Positions 41,358 through 51,177 of a DNA stretch of 64,000 bases are shown one piece after another (position 1 is the stretch's first letter; every line of letters begins with the position of its first letter). The notes beneath the pieces are model-generated. The model was not told the origin of the DNA and made no database searches. It saw only the letters and a program-made list of their open reading frames with translations. This DNA is from Bdellovibrionales bacterium (GTDB taxonomy: Bacteria; Bdellovibrionota; Bdellovibrionia; Bdellovibrionales; UBA1609): assembly GCA_016714165.1 (NCBI GenBank), contig JADJNU010000001.1, forward strand, positions 2,356,001-2,420,000, in the 5' to 3' direction. A program made the translations under genes and the position numbers.

Positions 41358-42646
41358 GGTAAGTCAAAAAAGAAGAGGCCTAAGACTTTTTCAAGCTAAG
41401 ATTTGGGTGCCTGACAACTCAAACCTTTGAAAGGAAAAGAACTTATGCCTCAGCACGAAAAAATATCACAATTTCTATTATTACCAGAATTAAAACTTTT
41501 AAAATTTGGGAGAGATCGATCTGGCCGAAAGCACAAACAGGTTGAAAAAGTATCCAGCTTTGAAATCTGTCCAAAGTGTGCGACACCTTCTAAGACTGTT
41601 TATGATCGAAGGTGGGCCAAAGCACACGATGCTCCCATCCACGGCAATCAAGTCTGGCTCCATGTTTTAAAACGCAGATTCTATTGTAAGACCTGCCGAA
41701 AGCCTTTCACCGAACCAGTTCAAGGAATCAGAAAAGGAAAAGAACCACCGAGAGGTTTAAACGAGGTGTTCTTTGGGCCTGTGAGAACTTTACGGATCTC
41801 AGTAAGGTCAGAAGGGCCTATGCATGTTCAACGTGGACGGTCTATCAGACTCTTTATGAGAGGTTAGAGACGAACCTCAAGAGGCATATCAATTATCCGT
41901 GGCCAAAAACCATTGGAATAGATGAACACTTTTTCTCTCGAGCCAATGGGTTTAGAGAGTTTGCAACCGTACTCGTTGATTACAACAATAAGCGTGTTCG
42001 TGAACTCGCTCATGGAAAAGTAAAGGGCAACTCATTGAACAACTTAAACATATCCCTGGTAGAGAAAATGTAAAAAACGTCGTTCTAGATTTGTCAGATA
42101 GCTATAAAAGCTTTGTTCGAGAGTTTTTTCCTAACTCCCAGATGATTGCTGATAAGTTCCATGTGCTCAGGCTTTTAAATCCAGCTCTTAATCGCTACCG
42201 AAAACAAGTCACTGGCGACAAAAGAACCAGTCCCCTTCGAAAACTCCTACTTAGAAATGGTAAAAAGCTTGAGTCCTATGAACGAAGAGCCCTTTATGAA
42301 TGGCTCAATCTTCATCCCCAGCTAAAAGAAATTTATCATTACAAAGAAGCCCTCCATGGATTTTACCGAATCAAAGGAAACAGAACAGCTGCCAAAGTGT
42401 TAATTCGAATCACAGATCAAATGGCTTTAAGCCAAATCCCCGAAATAAAAACCCTCAGGCGCACCCTCATGAAATGGAGAAATGAAATCTTGAATTACTT
42501 CGTCAACCGCATTACCAATGCCAGAACAGAAGGCTTTAACAACGTCGCAAAGCTAATCCAGAAGAGGGCTTACGGCGTTAAAAGTTTTAAATTGTACAGA
42601 CTCAGATACCTAAGTGCTTGTGCTTAAATGACTTTTTTGAATTACC
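41358..42646 (+). mobile_element. ISL3-family insertion sequence, degenerate
   Basis: About 1.29 kb. The ends are imperfect inverted repeats: GGTAAGTCAAAAAAGA at the left (41358-41373) and, reversed, GGTAATTCAAAAAAGT at the right (42631-42646). Inside is one transposase gene in several frames. No target duplication could be assigned with confidence. Confidence 0.68.
41445..42627 (+). pseudogene. ISL3-family transposase, frameshifted
   Basis: An N-terminal zinc-binding region has C-P-K-C and C-K-T-C pairs with a helix-turn-helix (about 41565-41720). The frame changes near 41745 and again near 42025. Between them lie F-T-D-L-S-K-V-R-R-A-Y and the first catalytic Asp (T-I-G-I-D-E-H). After 42091 the frame holds the second Asp region (V-L-D-L-S-D-S-Y-K-S-F, I-A-D-K-F-H-V) and the Glu (A-R-T-E-G-F-N-N) to the natural end. 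Both changes are in short A or G runs. Confidence 0.75.
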
Positions 42647-42749
42647 CACCATGAACCGAGTAGAACCGTAGAACCGTAGAACCTTAACTCTTGAATATCA
42701 GCTACAAAAACCATTCGCCAGATTGGCGTCTTGGAAGGAAAACAGTAAT

Positions 42750-42839
42750 TGGCGGAGAGGGTGAGATTCGAACTCACGAGACCCGCAAAGGTCTGCCGGT
42801 TTTCAAGACCGGTGCTTTCAACCGCTCAGCCACCTCTCC
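42750..42839 (-). tRNA. tRNA-Ser (anticodon UGA)
   Basis: On the minus strand the acceptor stem is GGAGAGG paired with CCTCTCC. The anticodon stem-loop is CCGGT CTTGAAA ACCGG with anticodon TGA. A long variable arm (GCAGACCTTTGCGGGTCTCG) is typical of serine tRNAs. The T loop GTTCGAATC is normal and CCA is encoded. It lies 221 bases downstream of serS on the same strand. Confidence 0.95.
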
Positions 42840-43060
42840 TTAACCTGAAACTGTACGAAGTCGGTCAGACTACTTAACATGCAGCAGTTGAGTTATCAAC
42901 TTTGGCGCGACAACAGAAGCAGAAATCCCGTCGGGCAAGTTACGAAGCGAAGGCCAAGCTGGCAAATGTTTTCTGTTCACAGGATGGAATGTTCTCGATT
43001 TAAAGTCGCATCGCGTCTATAGTCACAAGAATTGGTATCGCACTCGAAACGGTTTCAAAG

Positions 43061-44383
43061 CTAGCGCTTAGCCACCGAACCTATAGTTTCTCTCCCTCCC
43101 ATATAAGGCTGAAGAGCCTTTGGAATAAGGATAGAACCATCTTCCTGCTGGTAGTTCTCGATGATGGCTATCAAGGTCCGACCAACTGCCAAACCAGAAC
43201 CATTGAGGGTATGAACAAATCTAGGCTTAGCTTTGACTCCTGCAGGGCGAAAACGGATATCAGCCCGTCTGGACTGAAAGTCTTCGAAGTTGGAGCAGGA
43301 ACTAATTTCTCGAAATTTCCCCTGCCCCGGCAACCACACCTCGAGGTCGTAGCACTTTGCCGCACCAAAACCAAGGTCACCGGAACAGAGAGAGACAAGC
43401 TTGTACGGAAGTTCCAGTTTCTGGAGTATGCGTTCTGCATGCGAAGTGAGAGCCTCATGCATTTCATAAGATCTGTCAGGATGAGAGAAAGTGACCAGTT
43501 CAACCTTGTTAAATTGATGCTGTCGAATAAGTCCTTTGGTGTCCTTACCGTAGGAGCCGGCCTCTGACCGAAAACAAGGACTGTAGGCACAGAAGCGAAG
43601 AGGCAATTGGGATTCTTCCAAAACCTCACCCGCAAAATAGTTAGTTACGGGAACTTCCGCTGTAGGCACAAGATAGTAGTCCGTGTTCTCCAAATGAAAA
43701 ACATCCTCCCGAAACTTTGGAAACTGCCCAGTTCCAAATAGGCTTTGGCTATTGACAATAAAGGGGGGAATCATCTCTTCGTAGCCGTGCTCAAGGGTGT
43801 GAATGTTCATCATGAACTGAATGAGTGCTCTCTCAAGGGCAGAAGCTGCCGAGCGCAGAAAGGTAAATCTCGCACCTGTCACTTTTCCACCCCGCTCAAA
43901 ATCAATAATGCCCAAGGCTTCGCCGAGTTCAATGTGGTCTTTGGCTTTAAACGAAAATTTGGGAATTTCACCAACGCGGCGAACTTCAAGATTATTTTCC
44001 TCTCCCTGACCGATTGGTACGGAGTGATGACACATATTTGGCAGCCGCGAGAGCTTCTCATTTAGCTCCGCCTCTTTAGACGCCGACAAATCAGTCATTT
44101 CTTTGATCTGTGAACTCAGTTTCTGCATTTCAGACAAAAGCTCATCGGCATTCTCTCCCGCTCTCTTTCTCTTTGCGATTTCAAGACCGACGCGATTCTG
44201 TTCGGCTCGGGCCTGTTCGGCTTGAGTCACAAGTGCCTTTCGTTCGCTATTCAAACTGAGTAGCTGATCCACGAGAGAACTGTCCTCGCGCCGGTTCTTT
44301 AAGGACTCACGATAGGCCTCGGCATAAGACTTTCCAAACCCTTCCATTTGTTCATTTTTCTCGAGAGCCTTGATATCGATCAT
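43061..44383 (-). CDS. serS: Seryl-tRNA synthetase
   Basis: A 440-residue class II synthetase. The N-terminal coiled-coil arm (about 30-110) binds the long variable arm of tRNA-Ser. Motif 2 is F-R-S-E-A-G-S-Y-G-K-D-T-K-G-L-I-R-Q-H-Q-F near 270, and motif 3 is N-G-S-G-L-A-V-G-R-T-L near 390. It charges serine to tRNA-Ser, including the tRNA encoded just downstream. AGAGGA precedes the ATG at 44383; the longer frame to 44413 has no support. Confidence 0.93.
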   Translation of the reverse strand: MIDIKALEKNEQMEGFGKSYAEAYRESLKNRREDSSLVDQLLSLNSERKALVTQAEQARAEQNRVGLEIAKRKRAGENADELLSEMQKLSSQIKEMTDLSASKEAELNEKLSRLPNMCHHSVPIGQGEENNLEVRRVGEIPKFSFKAKDHIELGEALGIIDFERGGKVTGARFTFLRSAASALERALIQFMMNIHTLEHGYEEMIPPFIVNSQSLFGTGQFPKFREDVFHLENTDYYLVPTAEVPVTNYFAGEVLEESQLPLRFCAYSPCFRSEAGSYGKDTKGLIRQHQFNKVELVTFSHPDRSYEMHEALTSHAERILQKLELPYKLVSLCSGDLGFGAAKCYDLEVWLPGQGKFREISSCSNFEDFQSRRADIRFRPAGVKAKPRFVHTLNGSGLAVGRTLIAIIENYQQEDGSILIPKALQPYMGGRETIGSVAKR

Positions 44384-44634
44384 AGATACATTCCTCTTTC
44401 TTCTCGACTGCAAATTCCCGGCGTCTTTTTCTCCATCATGACTCCATAAGACGTTTCGGAGTCAAGGGGATTCAAAATGCATGATGAGAAGTTCAGGCAA
44501 AATAAATCTCCCTGTCTTGGCGACCCAACCCAACAACCCAACAACCCAACCAGCTTGGCATGTTAATTTCATGCGATCAGTCTTCAGTCTTCCAGGCTTC
44601 ATGTAGAGGATCTGATTACCACAAAGGTGAATTT

Positions 44635-45414
44635 GTGCATGTAAATATTTCTTTGATTATTTTCGTTTTTTTGGTCTCTGGTGGCTATATCCATGGTCAG
44701 CCGAACTGGGACAGCTCTCCACCCAGAGAAAGAGGGCGTTGTCGAGTGGCACTCGCCTCAAGCCAACCACTAAGGGAACCCCGCTTTCAAAATCACGAAC
44801 ATCAGGCGCGGTGGTCACTCATAAGGGCTCGACAGCTGTCCGATCAAGGAGAAGCGAAGAGCGCCATCGCAGTGCTGGAGAGACTCTTGGATGTCCAACC
44901 ATGGAATGCCCAGGCTCATACGAAAATCGCCCTGCTTTATATACAAGCAAGGCAACCTGAATTGGCGGAAAGCCACGCACATAAGGCCATAGAGATTGAG
45001 GGACCTACCGACCGCAATCTTTTGAATTTGATACAGATCCAACAGGTGAACGATCCTCAGAGCGCACTTGAAACTGCAATAGATGCTTCTACCAGTCACC
45101 CTGGTAACATATTCTTTTTGAACAAGAAGGGTCAGCTTCTGCGGCGGCTCGAAAGGTACATAGATGCTTATCAGGTGATTGAACTGGCTTTAGCTATCGA
45201 TTCTCAGAATACTGTAAGCCTGACTGAAATGGCCCATATATTAGCTTACCTAGGTTCATACGATGAATCTCTAGAAATTTTAGATCGCCTGGAGGAATTG
45301 AATGTCAAATTTTCTAAAATTCAAAACATTCGTACATTAATTCGAGATAAATTGGCGACGAAAGCTCGGAGCGAACAAGAAAGAAGAAAAATCCAAACAA
45401 GATTCAAACGATAG
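44635..45414 (+). CDS. Exported TPR protein
   Basis: A 259-residue protein from a GTG at 44635 with AAAGGTG upstream. A hydrophobic N-terminus (N-I-S-L-I-I-F-V-F-L-V-S-G-G) is a signal or anchor. Several TPR-like helices follow (A-K-S-A-I-A-V-L-E-R-L-L-D-V-Q-P-W-N-A, A-L-A-I-D-S-Q, S-Y-D-E-S-L-E-I-L-D-R-L), with a basic coiled tail. A scaffold in the periplasm is likely; partners are unknown. It is 49 bases from the ATPase gene that follows and may be cotranscribed with it. Confidence 0.68.
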   Translation: MHVNISLIIFVFLVSGGYIHGQPNWDSSPPRERGRCRVALASSQPLREPRFQNHEHQARWSLIRARQLSDQGEAKSAIAVLERLLDVQPWNAQAHTKIALLYIQARQPELAESHAHKAIEIEGPTDRNLLNLIQIQQVNDPQSALETAIDASTSHPGNIFFLNKKGQLLRRLERYIDAYQVIELALAIDSQNTVSLTEMAHILAYLGSYDESLEILDRLEELNVKFSKIQNIRTLIRDKLATKARSEQERRKIQTRFKR

Positions 45415-45463
45415 GGATCAACAATTAGGACATTTTCTCATTTTAATTTGTACAGGAGAACAT

Positions 45464-46417
45464 ATGGTATTTGGAATCTATCGAGATAGAATTGGATTAC
45501 TTACACACGCATTGACTCTTGCTCTTGGATTGGGAGGCTCATTTTTTCAATCGACACGGGCAGCGACTGCAGACTTGAATTCCAGCAAGGGCATCCAGGT
45601 CACATCCCAAGCCAAGGAGGTTCTATCGAGACTGATTTTGAGGCTTGAGGGATGCGGTGGCCTTCTCTCAAGAACAGATGAACTCCAGCGATTGAAATTG
45701 CCAACAAATTTAGTCAATGAAGATCGACTTCTGCAGTTTCTCAAGACGTATCCGGAATTGGACAATTTAGAAATCGCTGAAAATGACCACCAGATAGATA
45801 CAACAAGATTGGATGCTCAGTCACTGATCAACTTCCTTTCTGATTTGGTGTTTTTGAGTGAAAACCCCATGACTCCAATGGAAAATCAGAGTTCGCAGCT
45901 GGGCAATTACCTCCCTAAAAATGAGAGTCAACAAAAGCTCTTAGATGCGGCTCGCCAGTTGATTGCGGTTGACGGAGGAAGCGGTGCGGGATTGGTCATT
46001 TTTGGTGGGGTTGGGTTGGGGAAATCCCATATGTCTATTGCACTTGCAAAGCAATTTCTAATGTTGGGGAAAAGGCCTCGTTTTCTTTCTTCTTCTAACC
46101 ACCACGACATCAAGGCTCAGGAATTGAAAAAATATGACGTGTTTATATTTGACGATTTTAATTCTGGTTACGGCATCGGTGCTGATGCTTTTCTAAGAGT
46201 TGTAATTCATGTTTTTGATCATGGGGGTAAGATATTTTTGACAACAAATTCGGCGTTCGAAGAAATCCTAGATAATATGATTGGTCCCAAATCCATAAGA
46301 AAGGCCGACGGGGCACGCTACAGGGATCGGATGAAAAGCATGTTTTTGATATTAGAATTGAAAGGAGACAGTCATCGAAACCCCTCCCCTTGGTATAGTG
46401 AGCCTGGCAAATTCTAG
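45464..46417 (+). CDS. DnaC/IstB-like AAA+ ATPase with hydrophobic N-terminus
   Basis: A 317-residue protein. Residues about 150-290 form an AAA+ core of the DnaA/DnaC/IstB kind: Walker A F-G-G-V-G-L-G-K-S-H, Walker B Y-D-V-F-I-F-D-D-F, and a sensor-like I-F-L-T-T-N-S. The N-terminus has a hydrophobic segment with Ala/Gly (L-T-H-A-L-T-L-A-L-G-L-G-G-S-F-F) ending in R-A-A, which looks like a signal peptide. That is odd for a DNA-helicase-loader relative; a membrane-anchored cytoplasmic ATPase is another reading. An internal start would remove it, but none has a good ribosome binding site. Confidence 0.65.
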   Translation: MVFGIYRDRIGLLTHALTLALGLGGSFFQSTRAATADLNSSKGIQVTSQAKEVLSRLILRLEGCGGLLSRTDELQRLKLPTNLVNEDRLLQFLKTYPELDNLEIAENDHQIDTTRLDAQSLINFLSDLVFLSENPMTPMENQSSQLGNYLPKNESQQKLLDAARQLIAVDGGSGAGLVIFGGVGLGKSHMSIALAKQFLMLGKRPRFLSSSNHHDIKAQELKKYDVFIFDDFNSGYGIGADAFLRVVIHVFDHGGKIFLTTNSAFEEILDNMIGPKSIRKADGARYRDRMKSMFLILELKGDSHRNPSPWYSEPGKF

Positions 46418-46592
46418 AGAACAGGAAGAGAGCTTCGAATCGTAGTTTTCGGATTTTTATCCTGATTCGATACGTTTTGATGATAATAATTTATAACCAG
46501 ACTGGAATTTGAATCAATTTGGTCAATTCAAGAGCCATATCAGGCTGAGGCGTTGAATTTCAGTCCAGGCTCATAATTGCCGATAGGTAGTT

Positions 46593-47813
46593 ATGGTTGC
46601 ACGTATGCTGTTTGCGCTCCAGGTCCTTTCTCTTGGTTTGGCCCTTCTTGGGTGCGACAACCAGATTTCCGGAAATATTGAGGGCAGCGGGAGCGATGAA
46701 GTAATTCCAAGCTGCCAACTCAACAGCAGCTGGCAAACGACGGACGAGTGGCAACTTTCGGCTGGCAAAGCTTCCTATCCTCTGCGGCTTTTTGAAGACA
46801 GTAATGGCCATCTCTATGCGTCTGGTCTCGCCAAAGATGACTCTAATGCTTGGAATATGATTGTAGAAAAATCAGAGGATCAGGGGCTGTCGTGGTCCAA
46901 AGTGGCCATCGAAACTGGAACCGGCTTTCCACTTGGGCTATATGACAATCTTATTTATCGACAAAGAAACGATGGGAATATTGCTTATGTTGAGACCAGT
47001 CCGCTCTCATTTGGAGTTGCATGGACTCAGGTGACTAGTCTTCAGGTTGTGGGCTACACCTGGTTCAATTCTATGTTGAAAGACGGCAATAATCTTTACT
47101 TTGGCGGCTGCCATGCAGAAACAGGATATAAAGGTCATGTGCATCAGAGCACCGACGGTGGCTCTACGTTCAACACCACAGACAACTTTCAAAATGCAGC
47201 TGGCAAGCAACACTTCTATAACAATCTTGTGAAGCTTTCCGATGGCCGTTTGATTATGTGCGGATATGGGCAAAATGCAAGCGATGTCTTCCAGACAGTA
47301 CTGAGAATTTCAGACGATAACGGATCCACTTGGACCAGCCAAATACCATATGAGCATGTCACGGGCAAGGATACAGTTTGCTATGGATTGTCGGCAAATT
47401 CCAAAGACGAGCTAATACTAGCACTGGCAGCAATGGATAGTGCGGGAAAGAACCATTCTGTCTTGAGAAGGTCAACTGACAAGGGCAACACTTGGGTAAC
47501 GGTAGATGATTATCAACTGGCGTCCTCGGGCGATACCTATCCCAAGATCCCATATTTCTATAGCGACAATATTGTCTTTTCTATGTCGAATGCCCATGCG
47601 GACGATGGATTTTCTCGAGCCAGTATTCGGATCAGCAAGGATAGCGGAATGACCTGGAGCGATTTCACAGTTCCGTACCAACACACGGCCGGGCGAAGCT
47701 CCTACAGTCAACCAGTAATTAAAACAAAAGATGGTCATTTGGTACATGCCGCGAATGGCTTTGATGCTGGCGGAAAGGAAATCTGGATTCTCCGCCGCAT
47801 GACCTGTGAATAG
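46593..47813 (+). CDS. Lipoprotein with BNR/Asp-box repeats (sialidase-like propeller)
   Basis: A 406-residue protein with a lipobox (A-L-L-G-C, lipidated Cys near 21). Five Asp-box repeats of the type S-x-D-x-G-x-x-W are visible (E-D-Q-G-L-S-W, T-D-G-G-S-T-F, D-D-N-G-S-T-W, T-D-K-G-N-T-W, K-D-S-G-M-T-W), typical of six-bladed propellers. I do not see the Arg triad of active sialidases, so a binding or structural role is as likely as glycan cleavage. Confidence 0.78.
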   Translation: MVARMLFALQVLSLGLALLGCDNQISGNIEGSGSDEVIPSCQLNSSWQTTDEWQLSAGKASYPLRLFEDSNGHLYASGLAKDDSNAWNMIVEKSEDQGLSWSKVAIETGTGFPLGLYDNLIYRQRNDGNIAYVETSPLSFGVAWTQVTSLQVVGYTWFNSMLKDGNNLYFGGCHAETGYKGHVHQSTDGGSTFNTTDNFQNAAGKQHFYNNLVKLSDGRLIMCGYGQNASDVFQTVLRISDDNGSTWTSQIPYEHVTGKDTVCYGLSANSKDELILALAAMDSAGKNHSVLRRSTDKGNTWVTVDDYQLASSGDTYPKIPYFYSDNIVFSMSNAHADDGFSRASIRISKDSGMTWSDFTVPYQHTAGRSSYSQPVIKTKDGHLVHAANGFDAGGKEIWILRRMTCE

Positions 47814-47877
47814 AGCAGACAGGACTATCAACTTACTAAAAGTGTATTTTTGGGAGGAACCCTCTGTTTGATTTCAT

Positions 47878-48174
47878 CTACTGCCCGGGAGCTACCAAAA
47901 TGTAAAGCCTGAGGAGCATCCCAAGAAGGACGCAAATAAGATCAAAAACCAAAACGCTCGATAGCCGCCAAGATCTGGATAACTTGAGAAATGCGGCCGT
48001 AATTGATACCACGACAAAGAGAAAGGCAAAAATGCCATATTTTATGGCTTCGTCGCCTATCAACGCAAATGCCAGCCCCAGAATTGTGCCAGATATGAGG
48101 CGAACCAACCCCAATCCAAAACTACTTGATGTCTTCTTGAATTTATCCTGAAATGCCTCTACCAGCTGAGCCAT
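47878..48174 (-). CDS. Small membrane protein, unknown
   Basis: A 98-residue protein with three hydrophobic segments (about 22-42, 45-63 and 72-94) and a basic amphipathic N-terminus. Its start lies in a clear gap with a GGAGGGG element in front of the ATG. No family recognised. It is just downstream of the TPR gene on the same strand. Confidence 0.6.
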   Translation of the reverse strand: MAQLVEAFQDKFKKTSSSFGLGLVRLISGTILGLAFALIGDEAIKYGIFAFLFVVVSITAAFLKLSRSWRLSSVLVFDLICVLLGMLLRLYILVAPGQ

Positions 48175-48207
48175 AGACCCCTCCTATTTAGCAATAATTT
48201 GTCTTCT

Positions 48208-51141
48208 CTAACGATTCGCTCCTCGCGCCGCATCTTCGATCCGCTTTTCGATCAGCACGCGATCCTGTGCGCCCGGGCTGAGCTGGAAGTATTGGTTAAA
48301 AGTCTCAGCCGCAAGAACCAAATTTCCTTTTCCAAGATAAACTTCACCCAGTTCTCGATAGATATCAGGCAATGCAGAATCAAATTTTGAGGCCGCCTTT
48401 AACATGCTTTCGGCCATATCAAAACTGCCCATCAGTCGATAACACCGGGCCAGTTTCACATAGGCTTCTGCCCCCTGAGGACGCAGTTTGATGGCAGTCG
48501 TGTACTCGCGTGCGCAAAGACTATGTTGATTCATTCGGTAGTGAGCGTCAGCAGCCAGAATGTAGGCGTCCGCAAGATTTGGATTAATCTTTTTCTCCTC
48601 TTCAGCTTGAGCCAAGGCCTCTTTTGGATCACTCAATTGAATTGCTGCTCTTCCCAAATGATAATGAGCGCTCGGATGACTCGCGTTGATTCGCAAAACC
48701 CTTTGAAATTGTGTTTTTGCCTCCGTCGGCTTGCCAATCTCCAAGTAAAGCAGCCCGGCCTCAAAGAGAGGTTCCGTGTCAGCCGGATCTAGAACGGCTG
48801 ATTTCAGGAGAGACTCTAAAGCCGCCTGATTCTGACCATGCAGTCGCTGAGCTTTTCCTAAGAGCAAGAAAGCCTTTTTTGGTTTTTCCTCAATTTCAGT
48901 TACCTGTCGAAATATCTCTATCGCTTCAGGAAATCTCTCGTCGCCCAGAAGCATCTCACCTAAAGCCATTCGGTATTCCGTTACAAGTGGGTAGCTGTTG
49001 ACGAGCTTAAGAAGATAATCTAATCCCATCTCAATGCCCTTGATTCCAGCAAGCGCTCGAGCATATTCAATTTGCCCCTGCCGACTATTGATATCTAATT
49101 CTATGGACTTGGATGCATATTTATAGGCTTGATTTGGATCGTTATCAGCAAAATAGGCTTGGGCCAATAAAATGTTGGTTTCCACATCGGTCTCGTAAAG
49201 AGAGAGAGCTTTATTTGCATAGCCAATTGCTCCCTTGGCATTTCCGCGTCTCAGTTCCACTAAGGCATAACCTCGAAAAACCTCATGACTCCTGGGTGCT
49301 ACTCGTTGCGCCTGCGCCAAAACTCTGGCCGCAGATAGAAAATCATAACGTTGAGTGAAGTAATCCGCTAAAAGCACGTAGGCATCGATAAGTTTCTGAT
49401 CTGCCTTTATGGCCTTATTAAGCCAATCAATCGCTTCACGACTGAAGCTCAATTGCCACAAACTTTGTCCAGCTTTAAAGGCAGCTAAAGCGTTTGTCTT
49501 ATCCAGCTCAAATGCCGTTTTATAATGCGCCTGAGCAGCATTGTAATCACCTTCACGCACAAACTGATCACCTTGAAAAACCATTTGTTGGCTACTCACT
49601 GAAGTGCTTGCCAACTTCTCTTTACCACCCAAAACAACGATCACATTTTTAGCCATGGCATTGTTGGAATTATAAGAATATGATTTTTGCGCGTATTCCA
49701 AGGCCAACGAATTATCTTTGCGAGCCAAAGCCACTTCAGCCAGACCAAAAATAGGCCCGAGAGAACGTAGCACTCGGGACCAAATCACTTGTCGCCAAGG
49801 CCTCCTTTAGCAACTCAAATCCCTTTTCTGAATGATTCAAGTCCTTAATTTCAATCAAACCCAATTCGATCTTTGCTATCTTATGATGGGGATTTTGGCT
49901 CAGCACTTTGCGATAAATCTTTGCTGCTTCGCTGGAGTTCCCTGTTTTAGTCTGAAACTCGGCCTCCAAAATATAAGGAGCAAGCCACCTGGGAGATAGC
50001 TGCTGTGCTGAATTTAAATACCCTATTGCCGTTGGAAGCTCCCGCCCCCTGATAATAAGTAGGCCTTTAAATAGTAAAACGGAGTAGGTGGTTGGGCAGA
50101 GGCACTGTAAGTCTCGAGAATTGCCTCCGTCAAACTCTTTGCCTCTGGATATCTACTCCTAACCAAAAGATCCACAACCTGGCAAGTCGCGGTGTTTTGG
50201 CCCGCAGGATCAATACCACTCACTCGTTGATTGGCAATGCTGATGGCCTTTAAGTCACTTGAGTCTTGATAAGCATATGGCCACAGCTCAAAGTAAGTCA
50301 TGCAAAGTAGAGCTATCATACTCGCATTTTGAAGATCTCCCTCTATGACTTGAATAAGCTCATTTTGCGCATTCAGAAGACTAAAGTAATTTCCGGCTGT
50401 ATACATCTCCTGAGCGCGACGTGTCCTTTCAGCGAGTTGAACCTTGGACAAAGGCTTAGTACCCTGATGCAAGTGCAGCAAATGAACACGTTCCCCCTTT
50501 TCTTTCTTTTCTAATTGAGAAATTACCCCCAGTATAATCACAATGATCCCAATAAACATTGGCAGTCTGAGTTGTCTGAACTTCTCTTTCTTTATCAATT
50601 TTCCGAGATCAGCAAGTTCGATGACACTGCCACCGTCCTCTTGTCGCTTATGACTGCGTCGATCTCTTTTTTTATTTTCTGATTTCTCTTGAGTCCTGAA
50701 ATTGTCATTTTCTAACTTGGGATTCTTGTCATCTTCTGATGGATCATCTGTCTCGATCTCCCTCTTTACACTCCCTCGAACAGGATCTTGCGATTTCTTT
50801 TCCGTCGCACTCTCTGCGGACGTGGTCGATTGATTCTCTGATCTGCTCGTTGGAGAAGAATGAGATTTTCTTCCGCTCTTGCCCCCCAGGGGAGTCATGG
50901 AATCATAATTTTCATCATAAGAGGAGAAAGAATCCTCACCCTCCAAGACCTCCATTAAGCGATCATAGAATTGAGGTTCTTGAGAGATTGCAAACCAACT
51001 CCCACCGGGAAATATCGCAATTGACTCATCCCCGCAAATTTCCCCCCGGCCGATTTTATAAAGCACCTTTTCAGTGCCAAATGGCCCATGAATTCGCCCT
51101 TCGGTATCTTTAATAATCCATTTTTTTGGACGATCTGACAT
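48208..51141 (-). CDS. Long GYF-like/TPR membrane protein, interrupted by two homopolymer frame changes
   Basis: Three consecutive frames join into one protein of about 977 residues. The N-terminus (W-I-I-K-D-T-E-G-R-I-H-G-P-F-G-T, then F-P-G-G-S-W-F-A-I) is a GYF_2-like domain. A charged linker and one membrane segment (L-P-M-F-I-G-I-I-V-I-I-L-G-V-I, near 198-212) follow, then about 15 TPR units to the C-terminus. The frame changes at the C5 run 50045-50049 (one base too few) and at the A5 run 49747-49751 (one too many); these cancel, and the protein sequence reads naturally across both. The last frame alone (48208-49788) encodes 526 residues. Such proteins are common in Bdellovibrio relatives and probably scaffold envelope complexes. 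Confidence 0.72.
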
Positions 51142-51177
51142 TCAATGATTCTTCCGTGAATTCTTGAAAACCCATTT

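Noticed and set aside
42661..42683. TAGAACCG tandem copies, considered as a CRISPR or other array
   Set aside because: Three 8-base units without spacers; a simple repeat only. The CAACCC-rich stretch at 44522-44553 is likewise simple sequence.
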